Shown here: positions 1-11,560 of the stretch, in pieces
Layout: each line of letters begins with the position of its first letter
Numbering within the stretch: the stretch's first letter is position 1
From: Chara braunii
Lineage: Eukaryota > Streptophyta > Charophyceae > Charales > Characeae
Direction: 5' to 3'
Assembly: GCA_003427395.1 (NCBI GenBank)
Contig: BFEA01000611.1
Coordinates: forward strand, 493,739 to 557,738
Length of the DNA stretch: 64,000 nucleotides
Position numbers and translations under genes: made by a program
The notes under the pieces: generated by a model
What the model saw: the letters and a program-made list of their open reading frames with translations, nothing else
Told to the model about the DNA's origin: nothing
The model's database searches: none

Positions 1-410
1 AAGTAGCCAGTATAACTTACACTTCGCGGGTCTGAATGTCATCCTCCGGTACATGGTTTCAATAGTCAGCCCCGACGCCGACCGTAATTTCGACAGTGCG
101 CGCGCGGTCAGCGCATGCGTGATGTTAACCCATATACTAACCTTTCTTTAGCTCGCGTTGTTTTCTGTGGGCTTGTTCCTCATACTGGTCACTCATCAAA
201 CTAAGTCAACGCGTGCCCTCAAAGTGCGCGCCCATACACTCTCTAATCAGATCAAGTCGTGTGTCACTCCCAACCCTTGAGAATTGGTTATGGTCACACA
301 AAAATGAGACTCTCGAATACTGTCAAAAACGCACCTTCTACAAGATGCAAAAACGTGCCCAAATACCCTTGTAAGGGTATTCGGGCTGACACCGTGATTG
401 TTTGGTCGTC
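1..410 (-). repeat. Terminal fragment of the hairpin-array element, ending in an LTR-like terminus
   Basis: This segment resembles the right end of copy C (about 39,110-39,305): both have a GCGCGCCCACACTC-like stretch and end in ATACCCTTGTAAGGGTAT followed by GACACCG. Read on the minus strand the terminus starts TGTC, as LTRs of retrotransposons commonly do. The rest of this copy lies outside the window. Confidence 0.55.
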
Positions 411-990
411 GTCAGCATCCTGGTCTACGTGGTCGCCCTCATCATCGCAGTCATCATGGGCGTGAAATTGAGTGTTGTTGCATAGTCGCCATCATTGTGA
501 TGTTTGTCGTAGTAGCCATCAAGGGTCGGATGTATCTTCGCATGTTTTAGTGGAAGATTCATCCTATACTTACGTATATGTATCTTCTCATGTTTTAGAG
601 AAAGATTCGTTATCATTTTGCACATTTGGTGAGTGCGGGCGGATCGGCGTTGAGGTTCTTGCCCTGTTGCCGAGCGCCTTTCCTGCTCACTATCGCAATC
701 ACCTCAATGATCGGGGGCACCATTTTGTTTTTTAGTTTGCGGTAATGGTGGTCTCCAACCCTCACGCCTGTAAGTCGCCCATGGTCGCTTTGCCAACACC
801 GACCTGTTTCATTTATACTGTCCAAGATTTCAGATTCACCCAATCGGAGTGTCCAAAAGATTCACTTCGAATAGGAGAGGTGTGAGGATTGGATGATGTA
901 GCAAGGAGGAGAAGTAGATGAGAGAGAAATGGTTGATGTAAAGACCATGGTGATTGAATTTAACCATCGGGTTGGCTACATGGGTAGGGA
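411..990. other. Unassigned repeat-flanking sequence
   Basis: No coding signal was recognised. About 540-650 contains, in inverted orientation, a motif (CACCAAATGTGCAAAATGA) that resembles sequence near 39,535 and 32,305. It is probably a relic that flanks the element termini. Confidence 0.4.
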
Positions 991-1750
991 TATAATAATA
1001 ATAATAATAGTCAGGGTAACCGGCGCTCGGGATGGGCTGAACGCCCGAACGTATCGGACCCTTGGGAATGCGTTCGGCCGGTCGGGCCGAACGCGGACTA
1101 AAAAAAAACAAAAAACAAAAATAAAATCATTCAAAACAATCTGAAAAAAAAATATGTTATGAAGAAAAATAAAATAAACAACATTTGTCTGAGCATTACA
1201 ACCAAATTCCTTACCAAATTTGAAAAAAAAANNNNNNNNNNNNNNNNNNNNNNNNNAAAAAAAAAAAAAAAAAAAAAAAACGAATAATGAAAAAAATAAT
1301 AATAAAATTAGTGAGTGAGCGAGCACTTTTTCGACACCGCCATCTTTGGCGATTTTTCAGTTTGTTTAGGCACAACCAAATGCCCTGAAAATTTATAGAT
1401 GTTTACTTCACATAATACAAAACCCATTAAAAACGTTTCACAAAATAATAAAATTGTTTATGCCTTGCAATAAAGTGAAAACAAAAAGTGGAAAGTGAAA
1501 AGAGAAACAAAATAGTAATTGGGCGAGCATGTTTTCACACCGCCATCTTTGGCGATTTTTCATTTTTGTTTGTCTAGGCAAAATGACTTCAAAATTTATA
1601 GGCATGTAGCTCCCATCATAGAGAACTCAAAGAAAAAAAAAAAGAAAAAAAAAACTTGTTTTTAGGCCCTGAAATGATTTTTTGCGGGGGTCGAACCTCG
1701 TTGGGTTTGGACCCCGAACGCCCATACGTACGGGCTGGTGACCCTGATAC

Positions 1751-1787
<37 letters not shown>

Positions 1788-1790
1788 GGT
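991..1790. repeat. MITE-like inverted-repeat element flanked by (TAA)n
   Basis: The ends are inverted repeats: CAGGGTAACCGGC on the left against CAGGGTCACCAGCCC read on the minus strand from the right. TAA microsatellites abut both ends. Internally, a segment with CACCGCCATCTTTGGCGATT is directly duplicated about 205 bp apart (about 1,337 and 1,540). A conserved ATATGTTATG..AAAAATAAA core is shared with the elements at 3,480 and 18,625, so all three probably belong to one family. An N gap lies at 1232-1256. Confidence 0.6.
1232..1256. other. Assembly gap in poly-A
   Basis: Twenty-five N residues lie within an A-rich run. Confidence 0.95.
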
Positions 1791-1964
1791 CGACATTACA
1801 ACAACGCATGTTTTCATGTTCTAGTGGAACATTCGTTTGGCATGTCACCCATATTCGATAAAGGTCGCAACAATCCCCGTTGTCAACACATCATTCCTAC
1901 ACAGGGACCCTTTTGGTTGTGTCACCTAGAATTTCGCAGTTGGGACACAACGTTTTTTAAATAG
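1791..1964. other. Unassigned spacer before copy A
   Basis: No recognised feature. It is repeat-like in composition. Confidence 0.3.
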
Positions 1965-3124
1965 TGTCGCTCAGTCTGGGTGCGCCAGCAATACCTCTCT
2001 CAAGTTTCTACGACAGGATAGGATCTCACGAGGTACAACTTACCTCCGCACATGGGAATTATCACCATCCCTTACGAGGGCACATCCCCGTCGAGCTACT
2101 GAACCACGTGAGAAAACTTCCACATGCAATCACACAACTGGGCCAGTCGATGACGTTTCTTGTTCGTTGTAGCATAAGGGGTACGTGCGGTTAACGCCTG
2201 AGTCGAACCTGCACATGAACCTCCATTGAGGGCGATGACTACTCGAGCGCAAACCTACGCCGGTTGACTACGATACTAAGTCTCCAACCACATGTCGCAA
2301 CTTCAAAAAAATATTAACTCAAAACCTAAGCAAGTGCCTAGTTCCTTCTTGGCTCCTTAAAAACATAACTTATTCCTCACGTGAAGAAACATTTTTGTCC
2401 AACAATAAATAAACAAGCAAGCATTTCAGCACTCATATATCAATCGACAATCGAGCTAAGATAGGAAGGATAAAAAATAAACTCAAAAGATATGTAAATC
2501 GTTCGTCATCTGGTTACCAGTCTCTCTGTTTTCAAGGAGCATCTTTTGCATCAAGCCCTATAAGCATTCAACCAAAACATCGACGCTACATCAAGCTCCA
2601 AAAACTAACCTGCATAAAATATACGTATATGCAAAAAAATCACATTGTCGATTTCATTATTACCCGAATGGGAAAATAACTAAGTTGGTTCGAGTGTTGA
2701 TCTGTCACGCCAGAAGTCGTTGTTCAACTGGTAATTCAAGTAGCTGACTCAGTAAGATTGGATTGAGTGGAACGAGTAAACTCATTGTTAAACCCGTATT
2801 TTCAAATTCATAATATAACACTTTGACCTATTATGTTATGTTCACCGTGTTCCCGACTCGCTCGAATCGACAAAGTGTTTTGGACTATCGTGTTTGACAA
2901 AATGAAATGAAAATGAAATTAAACTAATATTGAGTAGCTAAATAAAGATGGATGTGTAAAAGAAAGATACACGTTTCCTATATGAAAAATAATCAATGGA
3001 AAAACAACAAATTGTTCGAGTGAAATAAAAAACATTATGATTTTTTTTTTTTTTTACGGAGTTGTTGATGAGGCAATTTCATCGTTCCTTACAACTCACA
3101 CCTCGCCTTACACACATAGCCTTA

Positions 3125-3301
3125 ACCATTGTTCAACTTTGCATTAAAAAAATACGTAGTCTTTTAAAATGATCTTTCAAAATAAAATTAGGTGACACCC
3201 TCGAGAAATATAACCACTGTTCAACTTTGCATTAAAAAAAATACTTAGTCTGTTAAAATGATCTTTCAAAATAAAACTAGGTGACACCCTCGAGAAATAT
3301 A
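3125..3301. repeat. 88-bp tandem duplication in copy A
   Basis: Units start at 3125 (ACCATTGTTCAACTTTGC) and 3213 (ACCACTGTTCAACTTTGC). They differ at only a few positions, so the duplication is recent relative to the surrounding decay. Copies B and C have a single, diverged equivalent. Confidence 0.85.
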
Positions 3302-3479
3302 TCACGCCTATAAGGTTAAGGATTTAGGTTGAGGTACAGATGCATATAAAGATGTGTCTTGTAAACTGACCTATTATCGATTGATAGAATGATCCTTGAT
3401 GGATCAGGACGAACTAGTCAAGCCTTCAGTCAAACGTAAACATAAAACGCAATACAATTAAACAAAATATTCCCAAAAA

Positions 3480-3771
3480 CTAGGCTACCAGCCGGGCCGC
3501 CCGGGTTCCGGGTGGCCAGCCCGTGCAAGGTCTCTTATACACATCTAGATGTGTATAAGAGACAGGCACTTGTGCGTGCCCCAACCAACTGGCGTGAAAA
3601 AAAACTATGTTATGCAGAAAAATAAACTGAACAACTTTTGCCTCAGGGTCACATCAAAATTCTTCACCAAATTTAAAATAAAAAATAAAATCTAAATTTT
3701 TTTTTTTTTAATTTCTTTTTATTTTTTTGGTCCGGCCGGGCAAGTGATCCCGGGCGACTCTCGTAGCCTAG
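3480..3771. mobile_element. hAT-like MITE with 8-bp target-site duplication
   Basis: This non-coding element is 292 bp. Its terminal inverted repeats are CTAGGCTACCAG and CTCGTAGCCTAG, extended inward by GC-rich arms containing CGCCCGGG. It is flanked by a perfect 8-bp direct repeat, CCCAAAAA (3472-3479 and 3772-3779); 8 bp is the target duplication length of the hAT superfamily. The AT-rich centre carries the CTATGTTATGCAGAAAAATA core shared with the elements at 991 and 18,625. A library adapter interrupts it at 3530-3565, so its true length may differ. Confidence 0.75.
3530..3565. other. Untrimmed Nextera mate-pair junction (artefact)
   Basis: The sequence is the Tn5 mosaic end AGATGTGTATAAGAGACAG (3547-3565) preceded head-to-head by its reverse complement (3530-3546), lacking only the outermost CT. 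This head-to-head arrangement is the circularisation junction of Nextera mate-pair libraries. It should be read as assembly contamination, and adjacency of bases on either side is unreliable. Confidence 0.95.
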
Positions 3772-3939
3772 CCCAAAAATAAATAAAGACTAAAATCTAT
3801 ACTTTAGTCTAACTCCTCCGCTAAACTTCTTTTTACCTCTCTAATCGTTATCGGAGATTGTTAAAATCTTTGGCAACATCTGGCCTAGATGGGATGAACT
3901 GTCAAAATTCTCATGATCCAAAATTCAACTAAACGAACT

Positions 3940-4260
3940 CTTTGAAGTTACATAAATTTCAAAAACACTTCCTATAAGGAAGTAAGCTTTCAAGATTTTT
4001 ACAAAGTCAACTTCTAAGTTTCAAAGTATGTGTAGATTTTGCAAAGGCAGATTTTGTTTATCTATAAGAAATTTCGACAACATTTTCTCTAGAGAAGTAA
4101 GCTTTCAAGATTTTTACTAAGTCAACTTTAAAGTTTTAGCGCAATCAGACTTTGTAAAATCAAAAATTTGACTAACTCATCGAATTAGTAAAAAATCATG
4201 CAATACTTCTTTTAAAAAAGTGGATTGTCAAATTCTTTACAAAATCAAAAAAAAATATAA
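3940..4260. repeat. Hairpin array 1 of copy A
   Basis: About three units follow each other. Each is a short stem (for example CTTCC-TATAA-GGAAG near 3,967, and TTCTC-TA-GAGAA near 4,083) followed by a conserved GTAAGCTTTCAAGATTTTTA tail. Equivalent arrays lie at about 18,290-18,560 and 34,905-35,460. Confidence 0.6.
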
Positions 4261-4659
4261 CTAGACTTGGGATAATTTATGACACTTAACTTTATTGTCA
4301 AAGCTAGATTTAACCTGCAGGCTACTTCTTTTGATAAGATAATATGAGTGAACTCTAACTAGGACTCTCCGTAAGGTCAATCATAATTTATCCCAAGTTT
4401 TCTTCTTCATTCATTTTATTTTTCCTATCACCCCAACACTTGGGGAGCATCAACGCGACTAGGTTATGAGGAAACACCCCCCAAAGACAACTCACACAAC
4501 ATATAAGTAAGTTTAACAAATGTTTCACCAACCCTCAAGTTTATCATCAAAATACTTTTTATTTGACTCTCAGATTATTGAACCACTTCAGCCTTCTTTA
4601 CACGAGGCATACGATCAGATTGCCCTCAACTTTGAGTTTGTCTAACTGCCTAAAATATA

Positions 4660-5605
4660 TGTCCAGACTATCCCAACTTAAAGGTACGCCTAACCTATTT
4701 AAATGATAAACGTAAGGCATGTGACTAGGTCGCACCAACTTATGGTGTTGCCAACCTCTACCTAAGCAAATGAAATAAGGCATATGACTAGATCACACCA
4801 ACTTATGATGTGACCAGTCGGCCTAAACATTTGATATATGGCAGATAACTGGATCGCCCCAGCTTATGGGGATGCTTAGTCCGTACTTGAGTAAACGACC
4901 TGAGACATATGACTACTCATCCTAAACAATCGCATATGATATAGAACTAGGCTAGTCAACTTATGGGTAGTCCAACCTACGTGGACAACAACATATGTGC
5001 ATGACTCCCCCAACTTATGGCTACGCCAAAACTACGCAACATAAAGATCTTTTACAATTAAATTCACAACTTTTTTTTCCAGACAAATGATCAAACAGCT
5101 CAAAGTCATGAAGATGTCCAACCTTGCCATAGTCAGGATTATACAGTTTCTTTGCTATTTGTGTTATCACGAGCATACGACCGGACCTCCCAACTTATGG
5201 GTAAGTTCAGTCTGACCCAAGTTAACTTTCAATATTACATTGTGAATTTACTTTCATTTGTATCTTGTACTGGCATATGTGACTAGATATCCCAACTTAT
5301 GGCGCCTAGTCTGCCAAATAATATATATATATAATATACATGTATCAAATTTTATACTATATTGCCTTTTAATATTCGGGGCTCAATATTTAGCCGCATT
5401 AACTAAAAAAATGATGCGATTAACCTTTGTTTGTATCTTGCAATAAAATTAACAGAGAACAATATCCACCCACTTCGAATGTACCCTGTTCTGTTCAGTA
5501 ACCAAAGAAAATAAGGAAGTCGGGTATTCAACTCATGAAACACCTGTAGAAACCCCAGAGAAAAACATGTGAATGATTCATCCAAATTATGGATAGGTCT
5601 GACCT
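4660..5605. repeat. Hairpin array 2 of copy A (ACTTATG loop)
   Basis: About ten units at irregular 40-130-bp spacing share CATATGACTAG-like lead-ins and a CCAACTTATGG-like loop. Around the loop the arms pair: GACTAGATCACA with TGTGACCAGTC (about 4,787-4,819), and GACTAG with CTAGTC (about 5,281-5,311). The arm sequence changes from unit to unit while pairing is mostly kept. There are no reading frames of note. Confidence 0.65.
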
Positions 5606-5984
5606 TTGAAGATTAAACACAGAGTTTTATTAAAAACAAACTAACATAGCACTGAGCCCACGAACTCAGAATATGCTCAACCTTTGGTTAACCTGGTAAA
5701 ATACAAGCAAAATCAACAATTGTTTTTTTTCTTTTTGCCACTCTTCCCGCATTCACTCTCTTTGCCATCACACAAATAATATGAGTTTTTGCAAAAAAAA
5801 TATTTACTTTAATTTAAGTTAAAAAACAAAATTAAGTAAATAATAAATAGTTATTTGTCATACTTGCAAGCAAAATAGAAGGTAGCAATATTAAGGGTGT
5901 AAGGGATTACACCCGTAAACATAATTATACCTGATGGTTTCCTGCCTCCCGAACCTTGCATGGGCTTAAACCACCAGTCCTCCA

Positions 5985-6115
5985 GACGTCAGAAAACCTC
6001 AGGGGTATCGGTAGCGTCGTTTCACGACGGGTACCGGTAGTACAGCGTGGAAAATTGATCCTTCTGACGTCAGAAAACCTCAGGGGTACCGGTAGCGCCG
6101 TTTCACAACGGGCGG
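5985..6115. repeat. 81-bp duplication (second unit partial)
   Basis: GACGTCAGAAAACCTCAGGG starts at 5985 and again at 6066, each followed by GGTAGCG.CGTTTCAC. It marks the left part of an insertion that separates the tail of copy A from its counterpart in copies B and C. Confidence 0.8.
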
Positions 6116-6766
6116 GCCTCCGTACGGAATTTGCGACAAAAGTAAGAAATAAACCAAATCGGCGCGACGAATATTTCACCATCAAAATGATTTTTTTTTT
6201 TTTTTTGGATATTTTTTCCTGAAATATCACAAGTTAATCTATAGACCCTCAAATTTTCAGACATTTTGATGGTTTTTTCTGAGCACAAAAACTCGGCAAA
6301 GTTGCCACTTGCAAAATGGTGGGATTGGACCTGTCCATATGGAATTTGCGACAAAAAATCGGAAATAAAACAAATCGGCGCGACAAATATTTCACCGTCA
6401 AAATTATTTTTTTTTTTTCTGATATTTTTCCTTGAAAGATCACGACCTAATCTACGGACCCTCAAATTTTCAGACATTTTGATGGTTTTTTCTGAGCACA
6501 AAAACTCGGCAAAGTTGCCACTTGCAAAATGGTGGGATTGGACCTGTCCATATGGAATTTGCGACAAAAAATCGGAAATAAAACAAATCGGCGCGACAAA
6601 TATTTCACCGTCAAAATTATTTTTTTTTTTTCTGATATTTTTCCTTGAAAGATCACGACCTAATCTACGGACCCTCAAATTTTCAGACATTTTGATGTTT
6701 TTTTCTGAGCACAAAAAATTACCGCTTGCAAAATGGCGAGATTGGACCCGTTGGACTCCGTACAAC
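6116..6766. repeat. 213-bp tandem array, three units
   Basis: GGAATTTGCGACAAAA recurs at 6126, 6341 and 6554, and CAGACATTTTGATG recurs at exactly 213-bp spacing. The middle unit and the start of the third are nearly identical, whereas the first is more diverged. The 277-residue minus-strand frame (6103-6936) is the array read through, repeating the same peptide three times. I regard it as non-coding. Confidence 0.85.
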
Positions 6767-7750
6767 CTTGCGCCTCCGTACGGTCGCCGCCCCTCCGTAC
6801 AACCCGGCCATAACTCATAGGGATTAGGGGTTTTCGATGGCGGGGGGACCAATAGTTTAAGTGTAGCTTCTGTTGTCGATTGTCGAACCGCCACAGACCC
6901 TGTTGCGGTCTTATGCGTTGCAATCCCACCTATCACCTTTCCCTCCCGAGCTTGACTAGACTAACAATAAAAAAGGTAGAGACATAAGTTTATGACTCTT
7001 ATTGTTTAGGAAGAGGGTCACTCAGACTCGCGTGGAGAAAGTCTTGTTGTCTTCATATCCTGAGGGGTCTGCAATGGTGGTCAATTGCTGTGAAGACCCT
7101 TAACTTGAAGTTTACACAATCAATATCAGACCTGCTATAACATATGAGGATCTCGCCGTCTGCAACAACATAGTCACAACAACAATAGCAACAGTTCGTT
7201 ACTGCGAAAAATAGTAGCAATACCACTCAGACGCTTAGCAACAACACTAATGTTGGTCGCGACAACTAAGATTCTTAAAAAAAAAAAAACAGCAACAACC
7301 AGATTGTTGCTAAACATAGTAGTGGTTAACAATCCATTGTGAGTAGCAGCAGCAACATGAAACCCACTGGTAAACAGTCAGAGCAACTATATTGTCGCAC
7401 AGGTTCAGGGTAAAAGGTGACAACCTCATCAAGTGTGACTTTAGTAATATGAAGACGCATTACCACCACCGAACTGCTACCTGTTTAGCTTATAGTAACA
7501 ACCCGAAAATCAACCAACGGCAACTCGAAGATCTGTTGTTGTGACCAGGTTTTAATCTGTCACAGCTAAACATCTGCAGCAGTTTCCAGGCCAACCGCAA
7601 CACGGGTGATTCAGACGAGGAACAATTGTAGTTACCTTTAAATTACAGTTGCAGCCTCAGGCTGTGAGGCGACAACAACCTTAACTCTGAGGAAACAGAG
7701 GTTGTAAGGGAGTGAGAACAACGACAATTGTGCAAAACTTAGCAGTACTA

Positions 7751-8570
7751 CGCCAACGGCGAACTTAAGCAGTTCTTGTGATGGACAGTCTGCTTGTGCG
7801 TTTTAACATGCTTACTTGGTTGTTTGTGCTTGTGGTTTCTTCTCTTACCTAAAATGTCGTTGATTGGAGAGGCTAGCCAGAGCCTTACCGTAGTAGGTTG
7901 CAATCTTATGGGATCACTAGATCCCTAACTTGAGTGTCGAATTTAGTATTTGGTTAAGGCTAAGACTTCGTAAGTTTGGCTTGTGAGGTAAAAACGGGTC
8001 AGTTGAAACCGTACCGCGGTTAGAGGTTCCAATCGAGTGGGTGAGCCAGAGCCGGAATTGTAGTTAGACCGGGTCCAGCATTCAAAATTTGGGTGGGGCA
8101 GCCAGCGTCATAGGCCGAAAACTGGTGGGTGAGCCGGACCTCGACCACAGTGGTCAATTCCGGGTATAAGGCAGTTGGACTGACGAGAGGTTTGTTGCCT
8201 TAGGATGGTCAGACCCGCTATAGACTAGGTGTCATCGCGTAAGACGCGCCAAAGGGTCATTGTACTTGAGTAGTGGGTACAGTGGTCCTGACGTGGAGAC
8301 AGGTTAAAGGGGTTGTCAAGACAAATGATCTGATTAGTTTTCGTCTGAGGTGGACCGAATGCCTTTGAGGGATGACAGGTTGAAGAGAGGTCTGTCAGCC
8401 AGTGGTGGACCAAAACCAAAGCACTCGATGACTTTTGGGTGAGAAAATTTATTTATATTATTTATGATTTATTATAAATTTTTATTTGATTTAATTACTA
8501 TTCGACTGTTGTTTGTTAGAGAGTTTGCTTATTTTGATCTTGGTTGGTTATTTGTGGAACTTGTTGTTTG
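7751..8570. other. Unassigned repeat-rich stretch
   Basis: It contains degenerate internal similarity (GGGTGAGCCAGAGCC-like phrases near 7,875, 8,040 and 8,125) but no recognisable gene. It may still belong to the tail of copy A. Confidence 0.35.
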
Positions 8571-8574
8571 CAGG

Positions 8575-8790
8575 TTTATGCAGGATCCCTTAAAGTTCTC
8601 AGACTAAAGAAAGAAAAAGGGGTTTGGTATCCCTTTTGTTTGTTTGAGAAGTTGAGGAGATGCCTCATCCAGATGAGAGAAAGAGAAATGGGTTTGGTAT
8701 CCCCTTCGGTTGCTCGAAAAGTTAAGAACGCGTCTCGCTCAGGCCAAAGAATAAGAAAAGGGTTTGGTATAATTTATCGTCAGCACCGCT
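8575..8790. repeat. ~70-76-bp degenerate tandem repeat
   Basis: GGGTTTGGTAT recurs at about 8,618, 8,692 and 8,760, each preceded by an AAAGAAAGAGAAA-like stretch. Confidence 0.7.
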
Positions 8791-10384
8791 GACAGGGTAA
8801 GTGCCCATAGCACTGCTTACGGGGTGAGTGTCCACATCACGAATGACAGGTTGAGAATATCGCCGATATTATTGTCGAGATTTGATGAGGTAACTTCTCC
8901 ACTGAAGACAGATCAAAGAAAAATAATTTTTGAACGACAAGAGGTCGAAGTTAATTGCAGATGAGAAACTGATATATAACATTTCTTAAATTTATTTAGT
9001 GGCCGACAAAGCGGTTTAGTTCACGAGGAACCTTCATTCCCGACCTTAAGGTATTCAAACTCTCAAGCCAGGAACAATTTGAAGTATGAAGTGAACTAAG
9101 CTTAACAAAAAGAGAATCATAGAATTCAAGGGAAAAAATGTGCTTATACAAAGTGTAAAAAATTGTCATGAATTCTATTTGAAAAAGTGCAAGAAGGAAG
9201 AAAATACAAAAGAGGGTGCAACTACTTAGCTGAGACTAAGACTTGGTGGCACATAGGACTGAGGATGAAGTCATTGGTACTAATGTCTTATTCGTCATGG
9301 GTGTGATAGGTGTTCTGGAGAGTACAGAGGGAAGGAAAAACTTTGAACACCATAGTGTACTTTTAACGTTTTCAGGTAGTACTCCATCCTGGCGGGGGAT
9401 GAAGTTTTTTTCGTACAAGCAAGTTAAAGAGTTACGTGAATATAGTTTTATGTGAGAGTTCTACCCTCACACCTCTTCTTCTTCTTCCTCAGAGTTGAAC
9501 TCAAGCCGTGTGTGAGGCGGCGTCTCGTCACGAGCTTGCCTCCCCTACCAACTCGTCCTTTTCCCTATCCTCGACATGCCTCAGGTATGGTGCAAAAAAC
9601 TACTCAGTAATGAGTGGAGGTAAAATTTATATTGCTAAAAAAATGTGTTGCTGAGATATGGTTGACAATAAATTGTAAAGCGTTCTAACGGTTGGACTAT
9701 GTATGCATAAAGTAACTGCGAGTGATGCGCCACTAAAAAGAAGAAGAGTTGAGTAACTGTTGTGCAAACCCCACTAAAATCTCAACACCATGACTAGAGA
9801 ATTTGTGCGTTGAAAAAAAAACGAAAATCACTCTGTATTGTGGCGTAATGCTTGTGTTGCAATAATTACGAGTCAAGCGCTAGCATGGTATTACTTAAAG
9901 AGCGTGGTCGTCACAAGATCGCGAAGATGAATGACAACGCTGCTAGTCACTATCTGTTTTATACTAATGAGAATGTTTGTTTTTACCCACCGGGGGCGTT
10001 GGACGGGGGTTTGGTATTATGTCATAGGGCACAGTGACTCGACCTTTCGTAGTCTATTAGACACACCCTCTGTGTAAATGGTTTTTTACAGTGTATCATA
10101 CACTCCCTACTCGTGGTCTCCAGTATCAAACCAGGTAGACCTTTCTTAGATATTTGTAGAAACAATAAACTTGAATCATATGTAAACAATATATATATTG
10201 TTTGATGACTTTTCTCTTAGTTCCTCAGAATGTAAACCAATCAGTGAGATGACAAGCAGAAACAACCACAGTTTGCAGTTTTACTGTTTTTGTTATTGTA
10301 CTAGATTATTGCTTCTTTCTCATGTGAGACTATGTTGTTGTTAGATAGTAAATTGTGTTTCCTCTTCTTATTGGTCATGATAAG
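8791..10384. other. No recognised feature
   Basis: AT-rich sequence without long frames, tandem structure or motif that I recognise. The short open frames here have no family resemblance. Confidence 0.4.
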
Positions 10385-11560
10385 AACTTAATTAAAATCT
10401 CTCAAGGTTAACTTCATGAGCTTCGACCCAAATACTATATCGTGTACTCTTGAGTCATTCATCTCATAAATCTCATAAACTTTGTCTTTTGCTTCACCAG
10501 TAACTCCATAAGGATCAATCCGTTTGGACTCCAAACGTTTAGTCCATCGAGTCTCTAGTGAACTGATATAAAGCACGATGACATCACCAAGTTTTACCTT
10601 TTTTTTTCGTATGTATCTCTCATTATTCCACCTCTCTTGATTAGATAGTCTGTTAGTAGTAATTTTCTCTGCAGCATCTAACACAATCTTAACAACTTCC
10701 AATATCTGTCTAATTCTGATTTGTGGAAGTTTAGGGAATATTTTATGTCTCTTTGTATTGACCAAATCTTTACTATACTTTCAATAGGTAGGGTAGCATA
10801 CTGACCGTACCACAAGGTGAATGATGCATAGTCAGTGGTCCTCTTAACCGTAATGCTGTTAACAAAAACTACGTCTCTAAACATTTTGGACCAGTTTTTG
10901 AGATTTCCTTCACACCACTTTGTTAAAGAATAGTTCAAAGGTTTGTGACCTCTCTCAACATATGCTTTCACCTGAGGATGATAGGTAGTCACATATTTAA
11001 TTCTTACAACGAACCTGAGAGTGTTTTTTCTTACAACTTCGAATTATAATCCTCGGTCTGGAACAAACTCTTTGATGATTTCAGATAGATCTCCTCTATT
11101 CAATAAGCCATTCGTTTGACCGCCTTCCATTTTAGAGTTTTTGCTTCAACATAGTTAGAGAGATTGTCTTTCACGTTCAATATGTATTTTATCATTTTTT
11201 TTTTCCTTGAGGCATAATGATGAAATTCAAATAAACTCGACTATCTGGCTCTACCAAGATGGTGGAAAACAGTGACTAAACCATTCTTGTTGTAGACCTC
11301 TTCTCGCACAATCCATATGATTAGAAAAACTTGTAAATCATGTCTTTCATGTTAGACCAGAAATAAAGCTTAGCAATCTTAGAATAGATTATCTTAGCAA
11401 TTCAATAGTCACATGAAACTTCTTTGTATCGAGCAACAACTATTTTCAGTTGTCTTTCTTTTTAACACACCAATTTTAATGAAAGCAACCTACTTTTGTC
11501 ATCCACAAAGAGGTGTCCTCTCTTAAGTCTGAATTTTTTCTTTAAACTTTTGCAGTAATA
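10385..11560 (-). pseudogene. Decayed Ty3/Gypsy retrotransposon integrase
   Basis: Read on the minus strand, fragments in shifting frames follow integrase order. There is a zinc-finger-like remnant (MKDMIYKF then CEKR), a core piece KYILNVKDNLSNYVEA near 11,195-11,148, VPDRG near 11,060, and KYVTTYHPQ with VERGHKPL (about 10,995-10,940). SFTLWYGQYATLPIE follows near 10,825-10,780, then the C-terminal GDVIVLYISSLETRWTKRL near 10,590-10,530 and the end of the frame at 10,388. DRG and TTYHPQ are hallmarks of the DDE core, and KxGD..LLY plus W.KKL of the Gypsy integrase C-terminal module. At least one frameshift and several stops make it inactive. No LTRs could be assigned. Confidence 0.75.

Larger units (their letters stand above)
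1965..7750. repeat. Hairpin-array element, copy A
   Basis: This copy is collinear with B and C through dispersed anchors. The ~300-bp block at 1,965-2,280 contains ACTTACCTCC..CACCATCCC and GGTTAACGCCTGA..TCGA. Then come CTCACACCTCGCCTTACAC (3,091), hairpin array 1, CAACACTTGGGGAGCATC (4,433), hairpin array 2, GGTTTCCTGCCTCC (5,936) and GCGTTGCAATCCCACCT (6,914). No reading frame is conserved between copies. Nested inside are a tandem duplication (3,125), a MITE (3,480) and an insertion with the 213-bp array (about 5,985-6,880). Left and right limits are approximate. Confidence 0.65.

Noticed and set aside
6103-6936. 277-residue minus-strand reading frame
   Set aside because: It is the 213-bp tandem array read in one frame (213 is a multiple of three), giving the same peptide three times. 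Copies B and C of the host element lack it.
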